From positions 1-20,574 of the forward strand of contig RSEH01000423.1 of NCBI GenBank assembly GCA_006503475.1: a stretch of DNA of 20,574 bases, given 5' to 3'. This document shows, one piece after another, positions 7,404 to 13,986 of this stretch. The translations under genes and the position numbers were made by a program. Origin of the DNA: Stentor roeselii. Its lineage: Eukaryota; Ciliophora; Heterotrichea; Heterotrichida; Stentoridae. The stretch's first letter is position 1, and the number at the start of each line of letters is the position of its first letter. The notes below the pieces were generated by a model. That model worked only from the letters and a program-made list of their open reading frames with translations, was not told the DNA's origin and made no database searches.

Positions 7404-8135
7404 TTAACTCGGCGATAAAGACATCCTCAATGGAGGCTTCTGAATCGTTCTTGCAAAGTTCAAAGCTCGACTACGAGCAGAAGTTTCTTTTTCACTATCC
7501 TTCAAATTATTGATGGGAAGTAAAGGAAGTTTAGCAGCATTGATATAATAAACATTTTTCCCATACTTGATTCTTTTATCATTCAGCTGCTTCTTCTGAA
7601 GCCATTCAAAAGTCCCGACATTGACAGGTCCAAGTCCTCCAAGTTGATAATAATCATGCGGTTTTATTGAGTAATAGTCTCGGATCGTATAAGGAGTGAA
7701 TTCTTTACGTTTCCTTTCATATGACTTGTTGATGCCTTTCGCCGGGACTTCATTTGCCAGGTCGTTTTTGGCGATGATCGGAGTTGTTGATGCGTTTTTT
7801 TTACGTTTTTCTAGTTTTGGAGAGCTTAACTTCAAGGGTAACATGCTGGACTTCACCTGAGCGTGGTCTTGCTCTATGAAATTCTCAAGATTTGATGGGT
7901 TCGAACTGTGAATCGCTGAGATTTGATTGGAAACTGAACCTGAACTGCCTTTTAATATAAAGTTTGCGGAGTTTATTATCGAGGAGTGCAGCTGGAATTC
8001 ATTTGGCCTCAAAATGGCTCGTTCGGGGTTTACTTGGAGTTCTCCGTTAATTGAAACTGTTGTTGATTTGTTTTTGAATCTTGACACAAAAGAATTAGAC
8101 ATTAAGTGATGATTATTATAATAACTTCGAACCAT
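7404..8135 (-). CDS. Unknown basic protein with an LGGLGP motif
   Basis: 243 residues, ending in TAA 80 bp from the convergent cyclin stop. The first 120 residues are Ser/Asn-rich and look disordered. The conserved-looking part is the C-terminal third: FTPYTIRDYYSIKPHDYYQL, then GGLGPVNVGTFEWLQKK. The PYTxxDY...LGGLGP combination reminds me of a motif in cilium-associated proteins of the JHY (C11orf63) kind, but this is from memory and weak. Basic clusters (KLEKRKKN, YERKRKEF) precede it. The ATG at 8135 is the longest start; a second at 8102 is possible. A cytoskeletal or ciliary role is a guess. Confidence 0.75.
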   Translation of the reverse strand: MVRSYYNNHHLMSNSFVSRFKNKSTTVSINGELQVNPERAILRPNEFQLHSSIINSANFILKGSSGSVSNQISAIHSSNPSNLENFIEQDHAQVKSSMLPLKLSSPKLEKRKKNASTTPIIAKNDLANEVPAKGINKSYERKRKEFTPYTIRDYYSIKPHDYYQLGGLGPVNVGTFEWLQKKQLNDKRIKYGKNVYYINAAKLPLLPINNLKDSEKETSARSRALNFARTIQKPPLRMSLSPS

Positions 8136-8276
8136 GAGTTGTTTATTTTCAGGTGGAGCTTAATGGACAACGTGTGAGAAAATTTGTTTATGATTAATCC
8201 GAGGTTTTTATTAACCCTATCATCATATTTATCTACAAGATTAATTTCTTCATGAAAACCCTCATGCTTACATTAA

Positions 8277-10637
8277 TTAAAGATAACTCAAGCATTTCTT
8301 TGCATAGTCCAACTTTTTCGCAAGTCCCAACTTTTCCATATCTTGTCTAACAGTCAGAAACAAAGCCTTTCCAATCTCCACCCTTCCACTCGAAATAAGC
8401 AAAAAACTTTTAACAAACAATCCTTTGACCTTGGCCCTCTCTCTCAAAGCATAATTTTTTTCAATATCAGTTAAAGTGATAAAGTCCTGAATAGCGCAAA
8501 GTCCATCATCAAAGTTGCAGTCATGATCCATGCAAATTTTTCCAATATAATAAAGAAACTGGATTTCACTCGACACCGAAAACCCGATGAAAACACGATT
8601 TCCGGTAGGCAGGGCTCCTTGCGCAAGACTTAAAAGTCCTCGATCGCTCATTCGACTCAAGGTGATATCAAAGCTCTTGTGACTCAGAATGTACTTTTCC
8701 GGTTCCACAGCCAAAACGTTGCTGACTTCAAAAGACCCTTCATCGACACTGTCTTCAAGGTACTTGTTAGTAAACTCTCGACGACTCAGAGTCTTCTGCG
8801 GGTTGTGCTCGTCGAAACTGGTTTCCAAAGTACTGCAGCCCAGCTGGCCTTCCTCTTCATTCTCATAAACCCGGTGCTTCCCTGCGCGCTTCGCTGCTGA
8901 CAGGAAGTCCTCCGAGGACTTCCCAGAAACCAGGTACTTCGTGTAAGGCACCTCGTATTGAGGCAGCGGGGGAAAAACCTTCGCAAGACACTGAAGCAGG
9001 GGAAGCGCCTTGTCCGGCTTGTGAAGTGCAGACTTGCACCGTGCGTACCAAATATTCGAAGCCATCCAATCAGTCGTGATCATCTGAGGGTCCCTTGAAA
9101 GTTTCACCATCTTCTTGGCAAGACTGTTCAAAGCCTCGAATCTTTTCAACTTCTTCAAATACCGCGCAAGGGCGAAGAGGACGTGAAGAGCTTCAGGACT
9201 GTCTTTGAGGGAGTCACTTAAATACCGCACAGCTTCTTCTTGTTGACCGTTCATCCAAAAGGCCTCAGCTTTGATGATCCTGATTTGGCTGAACTCAGCA
9301 GCAAGGCTTGCTTCATGAATCACTTTCTGAATCTCGCGACGTGCGAAGGACCTGGTCACGATTTCAGCTTGGGCGACTTTTGATTTCAGGTCTTTCAAGG
9401 TTTCTCTTGCCCAGATTAATTTGTTGTTTGATGAAATTGGAAGCTTTTCGACTGCTTGTTGAAGGTTTTCGTTGGCTTCGAGGATGTCTTTTTTTATTAG
9501 GTAAGCTCGCCCAAGCCAGTAGTGAAGTTTTCCTTGACGTTTGCCGTCGCAGATACGTAAACACTCGACTAGCGCACCGATTCCTGAACTTACGAATAGC
9601 GAGTCGCTTGCTTTTACGCATAGACGACCGTAGTGGTATAGGTAGACTGTGAATTGAGGGTGTTGAACGAATTTTTCTTGAAGAAGTTCGAAAGCGAAGT
9701 TGAACTTTTTTAGCTTTGAGTATACTTTTGCGAGATTTATGGAAAAGTATAGGATGTAACTGTCGTATTCGCAGTCTGTCACTCGCACGAAGGCTCGTGT
9801 CATTAGGTCTTCTGCTGCTTCTAGAGATGGCGTGGTTTTGTAGAGGATTTCCCAGGTCATTGCGTAGGCTTCTGGACGGCTTGGGTTGTGCTGAATGAGT
9901 TCGTTTAAGAGTTTTAGTGCTCTATGAGTATTATTTTCCCTGAGAAAAATTTCAGCGAAAGCAAGGTACCCATAATAATTATCAATTTTCTTGATCTGAG
10001 TTGCATAATAGTGAGGCAGTTCAATCTCAATTCTAACTTTCAAATAATCTTTAAGTGCCAAGACCATGAGTGCCCAGTAATTTTCAATACTTTTACATTC
10101 ATCAAGATAGATTTCCAGTTTTCTAAGCATATTCTGAGCTTCTTCGGAGTTATTGACGTACTCTTTCAACGCGATATAAGAATACCACTGTTTATAAACC
10201 ATATCACTAGAGACCTTAGCAGCTTCAGAAATATGATAAAAAGCTTCCTGGAGGTTCTCATCATGAAAGCAAAGCTTGGCATATCCAAAGTGAAGCTCGG
10301 GCTTCGACTGTGACCTGATCATCTTCTGATAGACCTTTCGACAATAAGTCAGTTCATAGTCTGGGATCACGTTTCGAGCTGACTTACCTCGAAGGATATA
10401 CCACATAAAGCAGGAGTTGCTTAAAATCACTGCTTTTTTGGGAAGCTCGAGCAAAATTGAAGGACCAGGAGAAAAAGTGACTCGTTTTCTTGCTGTTTCC
10501 AGACCTTTTTCCACTAGATGCTCGAAAGTGACTGAGGCTGTATTTCGATGGTCTTCTTGTTTGAGACGGTCTTGGATGATTGAATTCCTTTGAGAGACCT
10601 TGACGAAGCTTTTTGAGATTGACTGGGTTTGGGACAT
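8277..10637 (-). CDS. Large TPR-like helical-repeat protein
   Basis: 786 residues with repeated helix pairs of TPR type from about residue 95 to 590. Examples are ELHFGYAKLCFHDENLQEAFYHI, YGYLAFAEIFLRENNTHRALKLLNEL, LHYWLGRAYLIKKDILEANENLQ and IRIIKAEAFWMNGQQEEAVRYLSDSL, with the W/L-G/A-Y-A/P pattern of TPR helices. A linker (about 590-670) is charged and acidic (YENEEEGQ, LEDSVDEGSF). A second helical region (about 685-786) closes the protein. It is a protein-protein interaction scaffold; partner and compartment are not visible. It lacks a signal peptide or TM segment. Its middle part is clearly more GC-rich than surrounding DNA, which produces several spurious overlapping frames. The stop lies in a TTAATTAA sequence. 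Confidence 0.88.
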   Translation of the reverse strand: MSQTQSISKSFVKVSQRNSIIQDRLKQEDHRNTASVTFEHLVEKGLETARKRVTFSPGPSILLELPKKAVILSNSCFMWYILRGKSARNVIPDYELTYCRKVYQKMIRSQSKPELHFGYAKLCFHDENLQEAFYHISEAAKVSSDMVYKQWYSYIALKEYVNNSEEAQNMLRKLEIYLDECKSIENYWALMVLALKDYLKVRIEIELPHYYATQIKKIDNYYGYLAFAEIFLRENNTHRALKLLNELIQHNPSRPEAYAMTWEILYKTTPSLEAAEDLMTRAFVRVTDCEYDSYILYFSINLAKVYSKLKKFNFAFELLQEKFVQHPQFTVYLYHYGRLCVKASDSLFVSSGIGALVECLRICDGKRQGKLHYWLGRAYLIKKDILEANENLQQAVEKLPISSNNKLIWARETLKDLKSKVAQAEIVTRSFARREIQKVIHEASLAAEFSQIRIIKAEAFWMNGQQEEAVRYLSDSLKDSPEALHVLFALARYLKKLKRFEALNSLAKKMVKLSRDPQMITTDWMASNIWYARCKSALHKPDKALPLLQCLAKVFPPLPQYEVPYTKYLVSGKSSEDFLSAAKRAGKHRVYENEEEGQLGCSTLETSFDEHNPQKTLSRREFTNKYLEDSVDEGSFEVSNVLAVEPEKYILSHKSFDITLSRMSDRGLLSLAQGALPTGNRVFIGFSVSSEIQFLYYIGKICMDHDCNFDDGLCAIQDFITLTDIEKNYALRERAKVKGLFVKSFLLISSGRVEIGKALFLTVRQDMEKLGLAKKLDYAKKCLSYL

Positions 10638-10858
10638 TAGGAATTATTTGGGTTTGAAACTTGGGAGAAAGTCGGTATACTTAGTTACTTAGAGGACGGT
10701 AATGTCAGTAGTTTTAATAAGTTTCTTTAAATTTTTACTTTCAAGGAAACTCGTTATTGTGTTTTGGGAATTTTTAATATTTAGAACGTTTTGGACATAA
10801 AAGACTTTCAACTTCACTCTGGGAATCAAACCATTTATGTTAAATTACATATCAAACA

Positions 10859-11536
10859 ATGAGTTTCGATAATTTCCTCTTGCCCTTGCTATTCTTCCTT
10901 TCATGCAGTCGTCCAATAAACACTCCAGAGGCTCTAAATCAAAAAAATTCGTGTTCAAGGTACTGCACTGAATCATCTTACTATAATGATAAATGTGATC
11001 CAGAGTGTAACACTCTAGAATGCAAACTTGACAACTACAAATGCGAATGTGTTCCAGGGTGCAGTGCCAGTTTAGTATTCAACAATGTCTGTGATGAAGA
11101 GTGCAACTTCAAAGAGTGCGAATACGACAACAAAAACTGTGAAGACGATGGAAAAAGCCCGAGTTACATAAATCTATTAACAATCATCGGCTTCGTCGTG
11201 ATCGGGATAAGCTTTTGCCTGATTTTCGGAGTGATGATTTGGTACTACCGTAAAAAGCGCCTCGAGATGTTCCAACAAGTATCGTCTTCAGAAAGCACAT
11301 CTCGTCAAATCGTTGAAGAACTCGTGAAGCGCTTTCCCCAGATGAAAGTTTCAAACGAGTTGATAGGAGAGACATGCACTATTTGCCTCGACGAGTAATT
11401 TTCAATAAGGTTCCAGGCCGAGACTTTTCTGCGAAAGTTGCCTTGTTCCCATCATTTTCATGTGAATTGCATCGACCAGTGGCTGGGTTCAGCAGTGGAC
11501 CCGCACTGTCCTTTGTGTAACACGTCTCTGAAATAA
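10859..11536 (+). CDS. Membrane RING-H2 E3 ubiquitin ligase with two extracellular LNR (Notch) repeats
   Basis: Exons 10859-11394 and 11410-11536 splice to 220 residues. Residues 1-18 form a signal peptide (FLLPLLFFLSCS). Residues about 32-96 hold two LNR (Lin12/Notch) repeats with CDPECN/CDEECN and the D-N-x-x-C ends that bind calcium. A TM helix follows (about 104-129) with a basic stop-transfer YYRKKR. Residues 173-215 form a full RING-H2 finger: C173-x2-C176, C191-x-H193-x2-H196-x2-C199, C212-P-L-C215, with W203 at the E2-binding site. The finger exists only after the 15-nt intron is removed, since the unspliced frame stops right after CTICLDE. It probably ubiquitinates membrane or endosomal targets in response to lumenal or extracellular binding. 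The stop is 5 bp from the convergent neighbour's stop. Confidence 0.93.
11395..11409 (+). other. 15-nt intron in the LNR-RING gene
   Basis: GTAATTTTCAATAAG: GTA start, A at position 10, AG end, phase 2, inside the RING finger between its first and second Cys pairs. Retention gives TAA immediately and removes six of eight zinc ligands. Confidence 0.96.
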
Positions 11537-11541
11537 CCTAA

Positions 11542-12360
11542 CTAACTAATATTCTTGATATTTCGCTGTTTCAAGCTCTTGACCACCTCTTCTTGTTGGT
11601 CACTTCGATGACTGCTGTCAAGGATTTGCCAGTTGTCAGTGTTGCCTGTTGTCTGAGACACTCCGTATTGTTCCATCTCTGGAATGCAGTCTTCTCGGTA
11701 CTTTTCCAATTCAATGTGCAGGTGGTTTTCATAAGAGTTGAAATGATGAAGACTGTATTCCTGTAAATAAGTGTCAGGCCCGGCAATGTAAGGCGAAGCC
11801 CCTGGGAACTCGGCCATGTCTTGCCAGGTGCTATACTCTTCGACTTCCTTTATCTGTTCATTGAAACCTTTGAAAATATTTCTCAGGTCAGACTGGTACC
11901 TTTTCGATGTTTCCAAACTGTAGTCTTTCGGGTTGTTTTTCGCGTTGAGTTCTTTGGCCTTTGCCAGATACGCTTCTTTTTTACGCTGATTGGCAAGGTC
12001 GTCGCCCTTCGTGTAGCCCAAGTACAGAGCCAGCTGCTTTTCAGTGAAATCGTCGAGTGAAGGAATGACTCGCGCTGTCTGATGGCTCGGGTTTTCTTTG
12101 GCTGGGTCCCAGTAGTTTCGCACGTAGTACTTGGAGTACTGGTAAGGAGTTTTGAAGTGGTTTCGAAGCTGTTCTCGCGCAGCGTGGGAGTCGTTCAGGT
12201 CAACATTCCCTGGCGACGGGTGACGGAATCTCACTTCCATCCACCCGCTGTTGCCTTTTATTTTTTTCATCAGTTTCGGAGAAGAGTAGGTGTACTTCAG
12301 AGTTTCTTTCAACCCGTAGTAAGCTGTGAAGAAGATCGGAGCGAGAAAAGAGCCGAACAT
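11542..12360 (-). CDS. Unknown protein with N-terminal membrane-like segment
   Basis: 272 residues, not recognised. The N-terminus (MFGSFLAPIFFTAYYGLKETL) is hydrophobic and could be a signal anchor or a mitochondrial inner-membrane segment. The remainder is soluble-looking, rich in Tyr, Asn and charged residues, with a helical Lys/Glu region (about 115-180, RKKEAYLAKAKELNAK). It is not obviously repeated and has no catalytic motif. The ATG at 12360 follows TTATAATAA, a common start context here. It lies 37 bp downstream of the SNARE gene on the same strand and ends 5 bp from the RING gene. The coding quality is good: overlapping opposite-strand frames are shorter and low in complexity. Confidence 0.75.
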   Translation of the reverse strand: MFGSFLAPIFFTAYYGLKETLKYTYSSPKLMKKIKGNSGWMEVRFRHPSPGNVDLNDSHAAREQLRNHFKTPYQYSKYYVRNYWDPAKENPSHQTARVIPSLDDFTEKQLALYLGYTKGDDLANQRKKEAYLAKAKELNAKNNPKDYSLETSKRYQSDLRNIFKGFNEQIKEVEEYSTWQDMAEFPGASPYIAGPDTYLQEYSLHHFNSYENHLHIELEKYREDCIPEMEQYGVSQTTGNTDNWQILDSSHRSDQQEEVVKSLKQRNIKNIS

Positions 12361-12397
12361 TTATTATAACAATTCTAAGGAGAATTAATAAAACACA

Positions 12398-13036
12398 CTA
12401 AAGCCAAAATAGTGTAACTAGGATAAGTATCATCAGAATTAAAATAATCATCAATAGCGAGACGTAAGAACAACGGTCAGCAGCTTGCATGAAACGATCG
12501 AGTTTTTTATTCACCTGGTCTAATCTTTCACTTGTTCTCTCAACATTCGCCTGGGTGGCGTCGAGGAGTTGGTTGTGCAAAGAGAGTTCGTCTCCGATTT
12601 CTCTTGAAGTGTTTTTAGTTCGATTTGCAAGTTCAGAAAGAGAGTCTATGTCGATTTCTTGCTTCGCTTTCATTTCTTTCTGCCCTCTGATCAGGTCGGC
12701 TTCTGATAGTGACGAGTAGTCTATTTCTGGAGACTTTTTCATGTCGACTAAGGCTCTTGCTCCTGCACGGGGCCTTGGAATTGAACTTAAACGGGTCATC
12801 TCGTTTTTTAGGTTGTTAATCACTTGACCGTATCGTGGCTTTTCGTGGATTGGAAGGCGTGTCACGGCTGTTTGTACTTCCAGGATCTTTGAGTTTAGAT
12901 CTTCTAGAGTTGCTTTTAAGGTTTTTTCGATCTTTGCACGGGAAACTGTGTTCGCGTTTGAGAGGTTTTCGTAGTCAACGTTCGCGCTTCGGATTAGGGC
13001 GTTTGCGTTGTTGATGAGCATTTCAACATTCTGCAT
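12398..13036 (-). CDS. Qc-type SNARE (syntaxin 6/8/SYP5-like)
   Basis: 212 residues from the ATG at 13036. The frame extends to 13096, but the extra 20 residues (MWSIYSHGGG...) would overlap the divergent gene's start, so I prefer 13036. The protein is a tail-anchored membrane fusion factor. It has an N-terminal helical region (about 1-90), a SNARE motif (about 127-185; REIGDELSLHNQLLD, TSERLDQVNKKLDRFM) and a C-terminal TM helix (about 191-212, SLLMIILILMILILVTLFWL). In an ungapped alignment with Qc-SNAREs, the position of the conserved zero-layer Gln (ELxxQ) is His154 (ELSLH), codon CAC. A glutamine is present two residues later. The pattern fits endosomal or Golgi Qc-SNAREs better than Qa or R types. 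Confidence 0.88.
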   Translation of the reverse strand: MQNVEMLINNANALIRSANVDYENLSNANTVSRAKIEKTLKATLEDLNSKILEVQTAVTRLPIHEKPRYGQVINNLKNEMTRLSSIPRPRAGARALVDMKKSPEIDYSSLSEADLIRGQKEMKAKQEIDIDSLSELANRTKNTSREIGDELSLHNQLLDATQANVERTSERLDQVNKKLDRFMQAADRCSYVSLLMIILILMILILVTLFWL

Positions 13037-13085
13037 TTGTAAAATTATTAGGTAATAAGACTGTTGACCACCGCCATGACTATAA

Positions 13086-13583
13086 ATGCTCCACAAATAC
13101 TTTCGTTCATTTTCCGTCTTGAACTCGTTGAAATCCTTAAAAGCCGAGTCCGAGCAAGCCTTTCATAAGTCCAGCAGCGAGTTCATGTCAAGTTACTCTA
13201 AATTCGTATCAGAAAACTCAATAGACATTCACTGTTACTCGAAAAAGTTAACCTTAAGCCAAACCGAAAGAGTAGAGCGTTTAAGCGACGAGATCCTTTC
13301 ACTTTCCGCTCCCCACAACCGAGTCTTCATATTTTTGATGCGAGAGGCTATAATCAAGAGTTTCCACTACCGTCCAACGTTCAAAGAGTCTCCAAACAAA
13401 GGGGAAACGCTTTGGAGCGACCATCAATGGCCAGGTGCGCACGAGGCGACGCTTGAGTTCCAAAAAGAAACCGGGCAACATGGGCTTATCGGTCTTCACG
13501 GCTTTCCTGCTGACTTCGTCGAAAAGGTCAAATCAGGCGAAGCGGTTCAGAAGATTGAGGCGATAAATAAAGCGAATAGTTAA
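13086..13583 (+). CDS. Small unknown protein, possibly mitochondrial
   Basis: 165 residues starting MLHKYFRSFSVLNSLKSL, a basic, Ser- and hydrophobic-rich start without acids that suits a mitochondrial targeting sequence. The middle has an amphipathic stretch, LTLSQTERVERLSDEILSLS. The C-terminal half contains WSDHQWPGAHEATLEF and GLIGLHGFPADFVEKVK. I recognise no family and see no membrane helix. The ATG follows CTATAA directly. It is divergent from the SNARE gene (49 bp between starts) and 13 bp before the next same-strand gene. A ciliate-specific mitochondrial protein (ribosome or respiratory-chain subunit) is a guess from the N-terminus only. Confidence 0.75.
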   Translation: MLHKYFRSFSVLNSLKSLKAESEQAFHKSSSEFMSSYSKFVSENSIDIHCYSKKLTLSQTERVERLSDEILSLSAPHNRVFIFLMREAIIKSFHYRPTFKESPNKGETLWSDHQWPGAHEATLEFQKETGQHGLIGLHGFPADFVEKVKSGEAVQKIEAINKANS

Positions 13584-13596
13584 TCATATGCTTTAA

Positions 13597-13986
13597 ATGG
13601 CTTATATTTTAATGCTGCATAGACTGTTCAATCGAGGAGGCAACTGGCATAAGGCTGGCACTCTCGACCCCAAGGCTTGGAAACGGTTCGAGTTCGACAT
13701 GAGTTGGGAAAATTTGAATAAGATGTACTCGTTGAGGCAGTATTATGTTGAAATCGCTCCTCCCTTTTCGAAAGAGTCGATTGGAAGGATGCAGGAGATG
13801 GACGACCTGCATGATGATATCATGTATTATCATGTTAGGCAGAGCTGGTACTGGTTCATTGCTTGGGTCTTTTTCACCACTTTTCTTATTGATTTTGATA
13901 AGTTTGATGTACCTTATCGGCCTGAAGTGACTGATGACCAGTCTACTCATGACTTCCCCAAACTCAGAGAAGGGTTCTTAGTTTAA
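13597..13986 (+). CDS. Small single-TM protein, possibly mitochondrial inner membrane
   Basis: 129 residues from ATG 13597, or 124 from ATG 13612, which gives MLHRLFNRGGNWHKAG. That second start resembles the neighbouring gene's MLHKYF presequence and leaves a more normal 28-bp gap, so it may be the true one. A helix-rich amphipathic part (FDMSWENLNKMYSLRQYYVEI, DDLHDDIMYYHVRQ) precedes one TM segment (WYWFIAWVFFTTFLI). A short tail ends TDDQSTHDFPKLREGFLV. Size and layout are like small respiratory-chain or ATP-synthase accessory subunits, but no family is recognised. Its TAA is directly adjacent, with no bases between, to the stop codon of the convergent INTS6 gene. Confidence 0.78.
   Translation: MAYILMLHRLFNRGGNWHKAGTLDPKAWKRFEFDMSWENLNKMYSLRQYYVEIAPPFSKESIGRMQEMDDLHDDIMYYHVRQSWYWFIAWVFFTTFLIDFDKFDVPYRPEVTDDQSTHDFPKLREGFLV

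Noticed and set aside
9308-9652. Several overlapping frames of 60-114 codons (8679-9900) within the TPR gene
   Set aside because: The GC-rich middle of the TPR gene lacks stops in all frames; these peptides are low in complexity (Arg/Leu/Ser) and show no homology signal.
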